Assembly (NCBI GenBank): GCA_965215995.1 | Contig: OZ244128.1 | Coordinates: 3,100,001-3,164,000, forward strand | Reading direction: 5' to 3' | Source of the DNA: SZUA-309 sp965215995 | GTDB taxonomy: Bacteria; Pseudomonadota; Gammaproteobacteria; Pseudomonadales; Azotimanducaceae | DNA: 64,000 bases | Part shown: piece by piece, positions 44,201 through 52,713 of the stretch | Layout of the letters: the number at the start of each line of letters is the position of its first letter | Position numbering within the stretch: position 1 is the first letter of the stretch | Notes under the pieces: generated by a model | Told to the model about the DNA's origin: nothing | Database searches by the model: none | The model's input: only the letters and a program-made list of their open reading frames with translations | Made by a program: the position numbers and the translations under genes

Positions 44201-45898
44201 AAGCGCCATGATCACTTCCTCGCGGATGGAGTCGATGGCCGGATTGGTCACCTGGGCGAAGCGCTGCTTGAAGTAGTCGTAGATCATGCGCGGCTTTTCG
44301 CTCATCACGGCGAGTGCGGCGTCGTTACCCATGGAGCCCAGTGGGTCCCTGAGCTCGGTGACCAGCGGCTGCAGCATGATCTGCATGGTCTCCACCGTGT
44401 AGCCGAAGGCCTGCATGCGTGACGTGAGCGTTTCCGGGTTGAAGCCGTGAGATTCCTGATCGGTATTCAGCTCGGAAAGATCGATGCGCTGGCTATCCAG
44501 CCAGTCCTTGTAGGGCCGGGCAGCCGCCCACTCCTGTTTGATCTCTTCATCCGGAATCATCCGACCGGCTTCGAAGTCGATGAGGAAGATCCGGCCAGGC
44601 TGCAGTCGACCTTTCTCGATCACCGTGGCCGGGTCCACGTTCACCACACCCACTTCCGAGGCCATGATGCATTTGTCGTCGTTGGTGATGTAGTAACGGG
44701 AAGGTCGCAGGCCGTTACGGTCGAGCACGGCGCCGATATAGGTGCCATCGGTGAACGCGATGGAGGCCGGGCCGTCCCAGGGTTCCATCAGGCAGGAGTT
44801 GTACTCATAGAAGGCCCGCTTGGCTTCATCCATATAAGGGTGTTGCTGCCAAGCTTCCGGGATCATCATGAGCACGGCTTCCTGCAGCTTGCGGCCGTTC
44901 ATGAGCAGGAATTCCAGCACGTTGTCGAAGGTGCCGGAGTCGGAGCAGTCTTCCTCGACGATGGGGAAGAGCTTCTTCAGGTCGTCGCCAAAGAGCTCCG
45001 AGCGCAGCGTGCCCTGCCGGGAATTCATGGAGTTGCGGTTGCCGAGCAGGGTGTTGATCTCGCCGTTGTGGCTCATGAAGCGGTTCGGCTGCGCCCGGTC
45101 CCAGCTGGGAAAGGTATTGGTGGAGAACCGGGAGTGGACCATGGCCAGGTGTGACTCGAAGTCCTTGTCCTGCAGGTCCGGATAAAACAGCGGCACCTGA
45201 TCCGGCGTCAGCATCCCTTTATAGATGATGACCTTCGAAGACAGGCTGCAGACATAGAACGCCTTCCGCTCGGCGAGATCGTGATCGCCGCGCAAGCGAT
45301 GGGTGGCATGCTTGCGGATCAGATAGAGCTTGCGCTCGAAATCGTCACCGGCGACGCCAACCGCACCGATGAAGAGCTGAGCGAAGCTCGGCATGGCCGC
45401 TCGAGCTGCGTTGCCGATACCGGCGCCATCCGGGTGCACGGGCAGTTTCCGCCAGCCGAGCAGCTTCTGCCCGGCGGCTTCGATTTCCGTTTCCAGCACG
45501 GAAATGCAGTGAGCCCGAGCCTGCTCTTCGTTCGGCAGGAATACGTTGCCGACGCCGAACTCACCGATTGGGGGCAGGCTGATGCCGAGCGCGCGTTCGG
45601 CTGTCTTGCTCAAGAATTTGTGCGGCAGGCCCAGCAGGATGCCGGCGCCGTCACCCGTGTTCTTCTCGTAGCCCACACCGCCGCGATGCTCCATGCAGCA
45701 GTTCATGTTCAGTGCATCTTCGATGATGGAGCGGCTGGGGCGGCCTTTGATGTCGCAGATGAAGCCGACGCCGCAGCTGTCTTTCTCGTTAGCCGGGTCA
45801 TACAGTCCCTGTTTGGCGGGAAACGCCGTCAGGGATTCTGCTCTCCTAAGCGCACCCTGGTGGCCAGCTGCGCTCTGGTTCTTACCGTTCTCAATCAT
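41288..45898 (-). CDS. gltB: Glutamate synthase large subunit
   Basis: 1536 residues, converting glutamine and 2-oxoglutarate to two glutamates. The N-terminal amidotransferase nucleophile is Cys42 (SCGVGF), exposed after removal of a 41-residue propeptide. A central domain, an FMN-binding (beta/alpha)8 domain (GDTGGTGASPL), the [3Fe-4S] cysteine motif CIMMRKCHLNTC and the C-terminal beta-helix (FSGGxxx-type: LSGGRIVIYPP, MTGGRAVILG) follow. Complete. First gene of gltBD. Its orientation is opposite to the preceding aroB-damX genes, unlike in Pseudomonas. Confidence 0.98.
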   Translation of the reverse strand: MIENGKNQSAAGHQGALRRAESLTAFPAKQGLYDPANEKDSCGVGFICDIKGRPSRSIIEDALNMNCCMEHRGGVGYEKNTGDGAGILLGLPHKFLSKTAERALGISLPPIGEFGVGNVFLPNEEQARAHCISVLETEIEAAGQKLLGWRKLPVHPDGAGIGNAARAAMPSFAQLFIGAVGVAGDDFERKLYLIRKHATHRLRGDHDLAERKAFYVCSLSSKVIIYKGMLTPDQVPLFYPDLQDKDFESHLAMVHSRFSTNTFPSWDRAQPNRFMSHNGEINTLLGNRNSMNSRQGTLRSELFGDDLKKLFPIVEEDCSDSGTFDNVLEFLLMNGRKLQEAVLMMIPEAWQQHPYMDEAKRAFYEYNSCLMEPWDGPASIAFTDGTYIGAVLDRNGLRPSRYYITNDDKCIMASEVGVVNVDPATVIEKGRLQPGRIFLIDFEAGRMIPDEEIKQEWAAARPYKDWLDSQRIDLSELNTDQESHGFNPETLTSRMQAFGYTVETMQIMLQPLVTELRDPLGSMGNDAALAVMSEKPRMIYDYFKQRFAQVTNPAIDSIREEVIMALNCYIGPEQNLLETSEQHANRLRVPHPILSNEELAALKHIDHRGWKSKVIDITFPVSPGKDGLVAALDRICAEASAAIADGYSLVVLSDRNVDVDHVPISSLLAVGAVHHHLNREESRTRIGLILESGEAREVHHHCLLVGYGADAINPYLAFEALWDSRRKGYLDGASHIQSDDDVVAAYRKGTAKGMLKVMAKMGISTLQSYKGAQIFEAVGLAEDVIERAFVGTASRVQGVNLDVLAEEMQRRHQLGYPSRSPNVAVLPNPGDFHWRRHGDTHMWDPEAIADLQVASRTNSEDAYWRFARHTNDESTRKSMLRGLLSFREGANGGSIPLDEVEPEQEIVKRFATGAMSFGSISAEAHESLAIAMNRLGGKSNTGEGGEDPSRFIPLANGDSKRSAIKQVASGRFGVTINYLTNSDEIQIKIIQGAKPGEGGELPGHKVDDIIASIRHSTPGVGLISPPPHHDIYSIEDMAQLIHDLKNANPQARISVKLGAEIGVGTVAAGVTKARADHLVIAGDTGGTGASPLTSIKHAGVPWELGIAETHQTLVLNNLRSRVVLQTDGQIKTGRDVAIAALLGAEEFGFATAPLIALGCIMMRKCHLNTCPVGIATQDPELRKKFSGSPEHVVNYLFMVAKELRMIMAELGFKTVNDMIGRVDALHVDAAVDHWKAKGLDLTELLTPAEEPPEFLGSYAIHEQDHQLDRAIDNELMELALPAIRSGQKLYDELTIVNTNRVVGAMLSNLIIREVGPDMLPNETLHFKFHGSAGQSFGAWLAKGVTLEVEGDANDYVGKGLSGGRIVIYPPKESPFKAEEQILIGNVVLYGATSGECYFRGVAAERFCVRNSGASAVVEGVGDHGCEYMTGGRAVILGPTGRNFAAGMSGGIAYVWDPEQAFARQCNMEMVELEAMDAPEDVAELKTLIEKHYNYTDSPVARRVLENWEQALREFVKVMPTDYKRVLEARRTAMSAG

Positions 45899-46235
45899 CT
45901 CTCATTCCAAACTGGCTGACGGGCCCAGGGGGTCCGTGGCAGGGGTGGATTCGTCCCGAAATCCACCCGGAAGCAGGCACGAAGATAGCCGTCTGCTCGC
46001 GAAAACCGAGCTTCAAATGGCGTTGGGTTAAGTCCGTCGGGCCCCGTCAGCTATCGTGCTAACTAGTTGTTTTCATTATTTTTTTCTGCCGCGAAATGAC
46101 GGACGGACGATGCTATTTTCGCGCGAGGGACGGAACATCTCAAAAATGGGGCTTTGAATCAAGTTTGCGGTGAGCGGCGCTCACTTGAGTTCTGCAATGG
46201 GTCCCGGTAGCTTGCTCCGCTTGCCTGGGTGCGTC
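45899..46235. other. gltB/btuB divergent region upstream of the riboswitch
   Basis: No coding frame with a believable product. It holds an imperfect long-range inverted repeat (see separate entry) and an AT-rich stretch near 46055-46085 that may include the gltB promoter; I cannot pick a convincing -35/-10 pair. Confidence 0.5.
45915..46051 (-). repeat. Long-range inverted repeat in the gltB leader
   Basis: GCTGACGGGCCC (45915-45926) pairs with GGGCCCCGTCAGC (46039-46051) over 12 bases with one bulged C, looping out 112 bases upstream of the gltB start. It could form in the gltB leader transcript; functional meaning unknown. Confidence 0.35.
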
Positions 46236-46483
46236 CCGTTACCTTTCAGGACGCATGGGAAGTCGTGTGACGGTCGTGATTCGCAAGCATTGCGCCGAAT
46301 GCCGACACTGCCCCCGCAACGGTGATCGAGGGCGTAGGCGTGCACTTATCTGCACGTCGCGTACGCGAATGGGAGGCTGGCTCGCCCTTCATTTCATAGG
46401 TAGAGCCGGCCACTGCGATTGAATAATCGTGGGAAGGCGTCTCCTGTTCGGATTCATCCTCTCGTCAGTCCGGAGACCGACCC
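46236..46483 (+). ncRNA. Cobalamin (B12) riboswitch upstream of the TonB-dependent receptor
   Basis: The conserved B12 aptamer blocks occur in order: ACCTTTCAGG, a GGGAAG segment (46258-46263), the B12 box CTGCCCCCGCAAC (46308-46320), GCCACTG (46409-46415), GGGAAGGCG (46431-46439) and the closing GTCCGGAGACCGACC (about 46469-46483). It ends about 80 bases before the receptor ATG at 46565. By family knowledge adenosylcobalamin binding shuts off expression, usually by hiding the ribosome site (here GGAGG at 46556). The exact expression platform was not worked out. Confidence 0.93.
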
Positions 46484-46564
46484 TGGCATCGGGTGTCAGG
46501 CCGAATGGCCGACGTTTTACTGTCCAATGCCGGCCGCGCGGGGAAGCGTGGCCTGGAGGGATCT

Positions 46565-48541
46565 ATGTTCACTTGCACACTGCGGCACTCCCTGGCCGCG
46601 CTACCTTTCGGCCTGGCTATGACTTTGTTTCGGGCTGTTGCACTGTTTCTGTTCTGTTACTGCTCGGTGGCCAGGGCCGCCGAGCCGGTCGATGCTGAAG
46701 CTGACGATAAAGCCGACGAGGAGATCGAGACCATGGTCGTCACGGCACATCGCACGCCGATTCCGCTGAATCAGGCGGGAAGTGCCGTTTCCGTGCTGAA
46801 CGAGGCCCACATCATCGAGCGTCAGCAGATCTTCGCGGCGGATCTGCTGCGCGATCTACCGGGCGTTGCCCTGAGCCGGGCTTCCACCAATGGCTCCCTG
46901 ACCCAGGTTCGCGTGCGTGGCGCGGAGGCCAATCATCTGCTGGTGGTGATAGATGGCGTCGAGGTGAACGATCCGGCAGGTGGAGACGAGTTCAACTTCG
47001 GCTCGCTCACGAATTACGACATCGCTTCGATCGAGCTGGTGCGCGGTCCGCAAAGCGCGCTCTGGGGCAGCGATGCCATGGCCGGCATCCTCAACATCAC
47101 TACCCGACAGAGCTCCGATCCTCTATCTGCCGGTGTTTTCTTCGAAGGCGGCAGCTTCGGCACTCTGAGCGGTGGTGGCCGCATCGGCGTCGCCAACGAT
47201 CGTGGCAACCTGACGTTCAACGCCTCCCGATATGAGACCGATGGAGTGAGTGCTGCGGCCTCCGGGCGGGAAAAGGACGGTTATGAGAACACCACGCTTG
47301 GGCTCAATGGCCGTTACCGGATCAGCGAGGCTTTCAGGGTCGGTCTGTCTGCCCGCTACACGGATGACACGATCATGTTCGATGGTTCCAGCGGCGGCAT
47401 ACCGGTGGATACGGAGGACGAAACGGACCGGGAGCAGGCTCAATTCAGTGTGGATGCGGGTCTCACCCTGCTGGAAGGCCGTTGGGACAATACGCTGCGC
47501 TATACCTATCTGGATACGGACAATCAGACCAGTGGCGGGTTTCCGAGCACTTATGCGGCCAGGAAGGACGGCATCTACTTCCAGAGCACGCTCAACCTGG
47601 GCAGCGGTCCGCGCATCGATCGCCATCGTCTCGCCCTGGGCGTGGACTACGAAGATGAGGAGTACAAGCAACGCACCTCTTTCGCAGATCAGGACCAGAC
47701 CCTGGACAACCTGGGCGTCGTGCTCGAATACTTCACTCAACCGATTGATCCGCTGACCCTGTCGGCGAGTATCCGCTACGACGACAACAGTGATTTCAAG
47801 GATGTGACCACCTATCGCGGTACCGGCTCCTATCGTTTCGAACGCTCGGGGACTCGGCTCAAGGGCAGTTTCGGCACCGGTCAGAAGCGGCCCTCGTTTA
47901 CGGAGCGATTCGGTTTCAGCCCGGACTTCTTTATCGGCAACCCGGATCTGGAGCCGGAAAAGAACAAGGGCTTTGATCTCGGCATCGAGCAGTCGTTTCT
48001 CAATGCCAGGGCGCGGATTTCGGCCATCTACTTCAACGAGAAGCTGGAAGACGAGATCAAGCTGATAGGCTTTCCCAGCACGCCCATCAATCTGGATGGC
48101 AACAGTAATCGGGAGGGTGTGGAGCTCGAGTTGCACGCTGTGCTCACGGAGGATCTGACCCTGACGGCAAACTACACCTACATCGACTCCAAGCAGCCGA
48201 AGGCCGAGCCGGAGGAAGGGGACGAGCGTGAGATTCGCCGCCCCATGCATCAGGCCGCAATCAATCTCAATCACCAGTTCCTAGATAAGCGTGGCAACCT
48301 GAACTTGAACCTCTCCTACACGGGCAGTCAGACCGATACGGTGTTTACTTTCCCGGTTGAGACGGTGACGCTGGATGCCTACACCCTGGTGAACCTGACC
48401 GGCGAGTACGCGTTGACGCCATGGCTTACCTTGTTCGGCCGGGCGGAAAACCTGTTCGATGAAAAGCAGGTGGACATATCCGGCTATCAGGTTCCTGGAA
48501 GAGGGTTTTACGGCGGTTTTCGAATCGGTACGGGCCGTTGA
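46565..48541 (+). CDS. btuB: BtuB-like TonB-dependent vitamin B12 receptor
   Basis: 658 residues. A signal peptide ends near residue 38 (SVARA then AEPVD). The TonB box is ETMVVT (about 55-60), followed by the plug (LLRDLPGVALSR, VRVRGAEANHLLVVIDGVEVND, SIELVRGPQSALWGSDAMAGILNI) and a 22-strand barrel ending in FRIGTGR. The cobalamin riboswitch directly upstream makes B12 or a corrinoid the likely ligand. The ATG at 46565 follows GGAGGGATCT; an in-frame ATG at 46619 would shorten the signal peptide. The usual BtuCDF genes are not next to it. Confidence 0.92.
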   Translation: MFTCTLRHSLAALPFGLAMTLFRAVALFLFCYCSVARAAEPVDAEADDKADEEIETMVVTAHRTPIPLNQAGSAVSVLNEAHIIERQQIFAADLLRDLPGVALSRASTNGSLTQVRVRGAEANHLLVVIDGVEVNDPAGGDEFNFGSLTNYDIASIELVRGPQSALWGSDAMAGILNITTRQSSDPLSAGVFFEGGSFGTLSGGGRIGVANDRGNLTFNASRYETDGVSAAASGREKDGYENTTLGLNGRYRISEAFRVGLSARYTDDTIMFDGSSGGIPVDTEDETDREQAQFSVDAGLTLLEGRWDNTLRYTYLDTDNQTSGGFPSTYAARKDGIYFQSTLNLGSGPRIDRHRLALGVDYEDEEYKQRTSFADQDQTLDNLGVVLEYFTQPIDPLTLSASIRYDDNSDFKDVTTYRGTGSYRFERSGTRLKGSFGTGQKRPSFTERFGFSPDFFIGNPDLEPEKNKGFDLGIEQSFLNARARISAIYFNEKLEDEIKLIGFPSTPINLDGNSNREGVELELHAVLTEDLTLTANYTYIDSKQPKAEPEEGDEREIRRPMHQAAINLNHQFLDKRGNLNLNLSYTGSQTDTVFTFPVETVTLDAYTLVNLTGEYALTPWLTLFGRAENLFDEKQVDISGYQVPGRGFYGGFRIGTGR

Positions 48542-48680
48542 ATGCCTGACCTGACCTCTGAGAGCCGGTGCTGAGAAAGATCGCACTGACGTTGCATCGG
48601 CTTCAACAGGCTGCATCTGATGATCCGGCAAAGGCGCCCTCTCGTTGGATCCGTGGAAGGCTGCCTTTGTCCTCCGAGGT

Positions 48681-49433
48681 TCAATGGGAAGACACCCGAT
48701 ACCAGTACTCATAGGCCCCGCTGAATCCGAACTTCGAGTAGAGCCCCCGAGCCGCCTCGTTGGTGGCCACCATCTGCAGATAAGCAGTGTCCGCCCCCTG
48801 GGAGCGTCCCCAGGCAAGCAGGTCGCCGACCAGCAGCTCGGCATGACCCTGCCCGCGGTGGGCGTCGTGGGTGTAGATGTCGAAGAGACCCACCAGCCTT
48901 TGCTCGAGGACGGCGAGCCCGCAGGCGAGAGGGCCTTCCGGTGAGTCGAGCACAGCGTAGGCGCATTCGTTCTGGATGCCTTTCAGAATCGCGCCGTGCA
49001 GATTGCTGGCACTCTCCGGCATGCCGGTCAGGGCGGCATAGATTTCGAGCCACTGCTCCCGCGGCAGGAAGCGGACGTGCGTCGGCTCGGGCAGGGTGAG
49101 CTCAGGCAGAGCGGCCGTGAGCACTTCAGTTGGATCCACCTGCTCGTAACCGCGAGCTTCCAGGTAGGCATCCAGCGCCGCGCAGTCGTTCAGCGAGGTG
49201 AGCCGGAAGATCGTCTTCAACCGTTCCCGCGCGTAGAGGTTCTCGCAGTGCCGCACTTTGTCTGTCATGGGCTCGAGAACCGGGTATAAAGGCACGATCG
49301 AATTGGCCCGCTTGGTGAATCCGTGCGAGAAGCGCAGCAGCCAGCCGTCCAGCAACGTCTGGCGCAATGCCGGCCACGCGTTGAGCGAGGCCTCCTCGAT
49401 ACGGCGGGTGCTCATGTTCTCCTCGTCTGCCAT
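48681..49433 (-). CDS. GNAT-family N-acetyltransferase
   Basis: 250 residues with the acetyl-CoA binding motif A in the C-terminal half (LVGLFDIYTHDAHRGQGHAELLVGDLL: the RGQGHA loop) and AYLQMVATNEAARGLYSKFGF typical of motif B. The N-terminal half is a less conserved second domain. Substrate unknown. Start at ATG 49433; ATG 49415 with GAGGAG just upstream is a good alternative. It is divergent from the Nudix gene. Confidence 0.85.
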   Translation of the reverse strand: MADEENMSTRRIEEASLNAWPALRQTLLDGWLLRFSHGFTKRANSIVPLYPVLEPMTDKVRHCENLYARERLKTIFRLTSLNDCAALDAYLEARGYEQVDPTEVLTAALPELTLPEPTHVRFLPREQWLEIYAALTGMPESASNLHGAILKGIQNECAYAVLDSPEGPLACGLAVLEQRLVGLFDIYTHDAHRGQGHAELLVGDLLAWGRSQGADTAYLQMVATNEAARGLYSKFGFSGAYEYWYRVSSH

Positions 49434-49494
49434 GCCGTGACATTAGCAGGACCAGGGCGATCTAGCGCATCCTGGTTAACAAGGAAAACAGGCG

Positions 49495-49935
49495 ATGGCT
49501 GAACAGAGAGAACGGTTTCCCGTGGTGGTGCACATCCTGCTGGAGCGAAATGAGGACGGCCACCTGGCCCTCCTGAAAAGAGCGAACACCGGCTTCATGG
49601 ATGGCTACTACGCGTTACCCGGCGGGCATCAGGAGCAGGGTGAGTCCATATCACAGACAGCCCGGCGGGAGTTGATGGAGGAGCTAGGGGTATTGGCGGT
49701 GGAGATCGAGCCGGCTTGCGTGTTGCCTTATCGTTCCGGTCGGCATCAGGGCACCAACTTTCTGTTTCGCTGCTTGAAGTGGGAAGGCGAGCCGGTGATC
49801 AACGAGCCCGAGCTCTTTGCCGAGCTCGTCTGGGTTCCGCGGGACAAGCTGCCGCAGCCAACTGCCGATTGGGTACCCCCGGCTCTTGCGCTCTCCGGCA
49901 CGGGTGATTGGTATCTGGAGATGGACTGGGACTGA
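49495..49935 (+). CDS. Nudix hydrolase
   Basis: 146 residues with a complete Nudix box from Gly44 to Val66 (G44, E50, R58-E59, E62-E63, G65 in the GX5EX7REUXEEXGU pattern). These Mg2+-dependent enzymes cleave nucleoside diphosphate derivatives; the residues flanking the box do not tell which one. It is 97 bases before mdh. Confidence 0.92.
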   Translation: MAEQRERFPVVVHILLERNEDGHLALLKRANTGFMDGYYALPGGHQEQGESISQTARRELMEELGVLAVEIEPACVLPYRSGRHQGTNFLFRCLKWEGEPVINEPELFAELVWVPRDKLPQPTADWVPPALALSGTGDWYLEMDWD

Positions 49936-49986
49936 GAGAGGCGCGGGCGCGGGTTTTACGGAGTGGGATTAAAGGGAGAGTTTTCT

Positions 49987-49992
49987 TACAAT
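49987..49992 (+). promoter_or_regulatory. Possible -10 element of the mdh promoter
   Basis: TACAAT 40 bases upstream of the mdh ATG is a near-consensus -10. The -35 at 17 bases (TGGGAT) is poor, so this is tentative. Confidence 0.3.
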
Positions 49993-50032
49993 GCGCGCCC
50001 TCTTTGAGACACGTTGATTGGAGAAATCCTGC

Positions 50033-51010
50033 ATGAAAGCCCCGGTGCGAGTTACCGTCACGGGCGCGGCTGGTCAGATCGGCTATGCGCTCCTCTTCAG
50101 AATTGCCTCCGGCGAGATGCTGGGCAAAGACCAGCCTGTCATTCTGCAACTGCTGGAAATCACCCCGGCTCTGGATGCGCTCAAGGGCGTGATCATGGAG
50201 GTCGAGGACTGCGCCTTCCCACTGGTGCAGGACATGATCCCCACGGACGATGCCAACGTGGCTTTCAAAGATACGGACTATGCGTTGCTGGTCGGATCCC
50301 GACCCCGCGGCCCGGGCATGGAGCGGAAGGACCTGATCGAGGCCAACGCGGCCATCTTCTCCGTGCAGGGCAAGGCGCTCAACGACCACGCCAGCCGAGA
50401 CGTGAAGATTCTGGTGGTAGGCAACCCGGCCAACACCAACAGCCTGATCGCCCAGCGCAATGCGCCTGATCTGGATCCGCGCCAGTTCACCGCCATGACT
50501 CGGCTGGACCACAACCGGGCCATCGCCCAGCTGGCCGGCAAGACGGGCAAGCACGTCACGGACGTGAAGGATCTGGCGATCTGGGGCAACCACTCCGCAA
50601 CCCAGTATCCGGACATTCACCAGGCCACCGTTGCCGGTGAGAGTGCCATGAGCCTGGTGGACATGGGCTGGTATGAGAATGACTTCATCCCCACCGTGCA
50701 GCAGCGGGGCGCGGCCATCATCGATGCCCGCGGTGCCTCCAGTGCGGCATCCGCTGCCAACGCGGCCATCGACCACATGCACGACTGGGCGCTCGGCAGC
50801 GACGGCGTGGTCAGCATGGGCGTGTACTCAGACGGCAGCTACGGCGTGGAGCCGGGTCTGATCTACTCCTTTCCGGTCACCTGCTCGAACGGCGACTGGC
50901 AGATTGTCCAGGGGCTGGCGATCAACGAGTTCAGTCAGGCGAAAATGGATGCCACCGCGGCTGAGCTCATCGAAGAGAGAGACGCGGTCGCGCACCTGCT
51001 ACCTTCTTGA
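50033..51010 (+). CDS. mdh: Malate dehydrogenase
   Basis: 325 residues, NAD-dependent oxidation of malate to oxaloacetate in the TCA cycle. Rossmann loop GAAGQIG at 11-17. Substrate Arg residues lie in SRPRGPGMERKD (Arg90, Arg92, Arg98) and TRLDHNRA, and the catalytic pair is Asp159/His187 (GNHS). This belongs to the mdh type found in many proteobacteria and actinobacteria that resembles cytosolic enzymes. The ATG at 50033 has TTGGAG 9 bases before. Convergent with the enoyl-CoA hydratase, 4 bases apart. Confidence 0.96.
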   Translation: MKAPVRVTVTGAAGQIGYALLFRIASGEMLGKDQPVILQLLEITPALDALKGVIMEVEDCAFPLVQDMIPTDDANVAFKDTDYALLVGSRPRGPGMERKDLIEANAAIFSVQGKALNDHASRDVKILVVGNPANTNSLIAQRNAPDLDPRQFTAMTRLDHNRAIAQLAGKTGKHVTDVKDLAIWGNHSATQYPDIHQATVAGESAMSLVDMGWYENDFIPTVQQRGAAIIDARGASSAASAANAAIDHMHDWALGSDGVVSMGVYSDGSYGVEPGLIYSFPVTCSNGDWQIVQGLAINEFSQAKMDATAAELIEERDAVAHLLPS

Positions 51011-51014
51011 CCGG

Positions 51015-51755
51015 CTAGCGGCCTTTGAAATCCGGTGTACGTTTCTCGGCAAACGCACGCCGGCCCTCGGCGCCGTCTTCGCTGGTACGCACCGCGAGCA
51101 ACCGCTCGCGGCTGATGGCACCGGCTTCCGCCGGACTCTGATTGAGCGTGGCGAGCGTGAACTCCTTCAGGGTTTCCACCACCAGGGGTGCTGAGTGGCG
51201 CAGGATGCCTGCCCACTCCATGGCCGCGTTCAGCTCCTCGCCTTTCGGCACCACCCGATTCACCATGCCTATTTCCCGGGCCCGTTCGGCTGGCAGGTCC
51301 TGGCCGAGCAGCATGAACTCCATGGCCGCCTTGTGCGGGATCCGCGCCACGGCGCTGGCGATCAGGCCGCCGGTAAAGCCGAGCTGCGCCTCCGGGTACT
51401 TGAACACCGTCGTCTCGGAGGCGATGACCAGGTCGCACATCTGCACGATCACGTAAGCACCACCAATGCACCAGCCGTGCAGGGCGGCGATGATGGGCTT
51501 GCTGGTGGCGACACCTACGCTGGGTACGCCTTCCCACATTTCTGCGGGTGGACTCTTGATATCGGCACCAACGGAGAACGCCTTGTCACCGGCGGCGTGC
51601 AGGATGGCCACCCGATCATCCGACTCGTCGAGCTGGATCCAGGCGTTTTTCAGACCCTGGATCACCTCCTCGTTCAGAGCGTTCATCTTGTCGGCCCGAT
51701 TGATGGTGACGATGGCTATGCCATCACTCGATTCGTAGGTGACGACGTCGCTCAT
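51015..51755 (-). CDS. Enoyl-CoA hydratase/isomerase family protein
   Basis: 246 residues, crotonase fold. NRADKMNALNEEVI near the N-terminus, AFSVGADIKS and the oxyanion-hole block AALHGWCIGGAYVIVQMCDLVIASE are intact. The family covers hydratases, isomerases and others on acyl-CoA; this specific reaction is not evident. Its ATG overlaps the stop of the next gene upstream on the strand (51752) by 4 bases, so the two form one unit. Confidence 0.9.
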   Translation of the reverse strand: MSDVVTYESSDGIAIVTINRADKMNALNEEVIQGLKNAWIQLDESDDRVAILHAAGDKAFSVGADIKSPPAEMWEGVPSVGVATSKPIIAALHGWCIGGAYVIVQMCDLVIASETTVFKYPEAQLGFTGGLIASAVARIPHKAAMEFMLLGQDLPAERAREIGMVNRVVPKGEELNAAMEWAGILRHSAPLVVETLKEFTLATLNQSPAEAGAISRERLLAVRTSEDGAEGRRAFAEKRTPDFKGR

Positions 51756-52609
51756 GCGTCGTTCTCCAGCCAGGCATTGAAACTCGCCTCCCGCTTCTCG
51801 TGAAAGGCTGTCACGCCCTCACGCGCATCCGGATGGTGGTCGGTGATGGCCGTTTTGGCGGCGATCTCATCCAGGGCCTGGTTCCAGGTGAGCTCGGCGG
51901 CGTTGTAGACGGAGCGCTTCAACATCCGCATGGCTGCCTGGGGTCCGTTGGCGAGCTCGGTTGCCCAGGCTTCGGTGCGTTCTATGAGCTCGTCGGCCGG
52001 CACCACTTCGTTCACCAGCCCGAGCTCGAGTGCCTCGCTGGCCTCGACGATGCGCTTCTTCATCAGAAACTCGAGGGTGCGGGAAACCCCCATCTGCTGA
52101 ACCAGCAGGTACTGACCGCCTTCGTCCGGTAGCAGGCCGAAGCGCAATGTGGCGGAACCCATGCGCGCCGTGTCGGCAGCGATCCGGAAGTCGCAGGAAA
52201 GCGCCAGCGAGAAGCCGGTCTGAATCGCGACGCCGTTGATGGCGGCCACCGTCAGCTTGTCCAGATTGCGAACGGTGGTATTCAGCTGCTGTGAGATGGT
52301 CCTGAGACCGTTGTAGGTACCGAGCGCATTGTTGTGCCCTGGGGGTATGGGTGGCACCAGTGGCTCGCCCGGCAGGTCCGCGCCCTGGTATGCCTTCAGG
52401 TCATCACCGGCGCAGAAGGCCCGGCCGGTGCCGGTGAACACCAGCACTCGTATCCGGTCGTCCATCTGCGCCTGGGTAACCCCTTCGATCAGATCCCGCT
52501 TGATCGCCGTGGTCATCCCGTTCAGTCGTTCCGGCGTGTTGAATTGAAACCAGGCGATGCCCGGTGACTTCACGCTGAGCTCGAAGCCCGTAAATTGACC
52601 GCTGTCCAT
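51752..52609 (-). CDS. Enoyl-CoA hydratase/isomerase family protein (second)
   Basis: 285 residues, crotonase fold: AWFQFNTPERLNGMT, AFCAGDDLKAYQ, AINGVAIQTGFSLALSCDFRIAADT. It is first in a two-gene unit with the 246-residue homologue; the pair may act on consecutive steps of fatty-acid or aromatic acid breakdown, but they need not be redundant. Start ATG 52609; divergent from the DUF2147 gene. Confidence 0.9.
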   Translation of the reverse strand: MDSGQFTGFELSVKSPGIAWFQFNTPERLNGMTTAIKRDLIEGVTQAQMDDRIRVLVFTGTGRAFCAGDDLKAYQGADLPGEPLVPPIPPGHNNALGTYNGLRTISQQLNTTVRNLDKLTVAAINGVAIQTGFSLALSCDFRIAADTARMGSATLRFGLLPDEGGQYLLVQQMGVSRTLEFLMKKRIVEASEALELGLVNEVVPADELIERTEAWATELANGPQAAMRMLKRSVYNAAELTWNQALDEIAAKTAITDHHPDAREGVTAFHEKREASFNAWLENDA

Positions 52610-52713
52610 TCTTTCCCTCCCTTGCGGTGCCCGTGACGGTCACCGACGTTCAGTTCCCAGTCAGCAATGTCAGTTATCATCCGGTCTTTGCTCGATGGAT
52701 GCCAGGAGTACGG

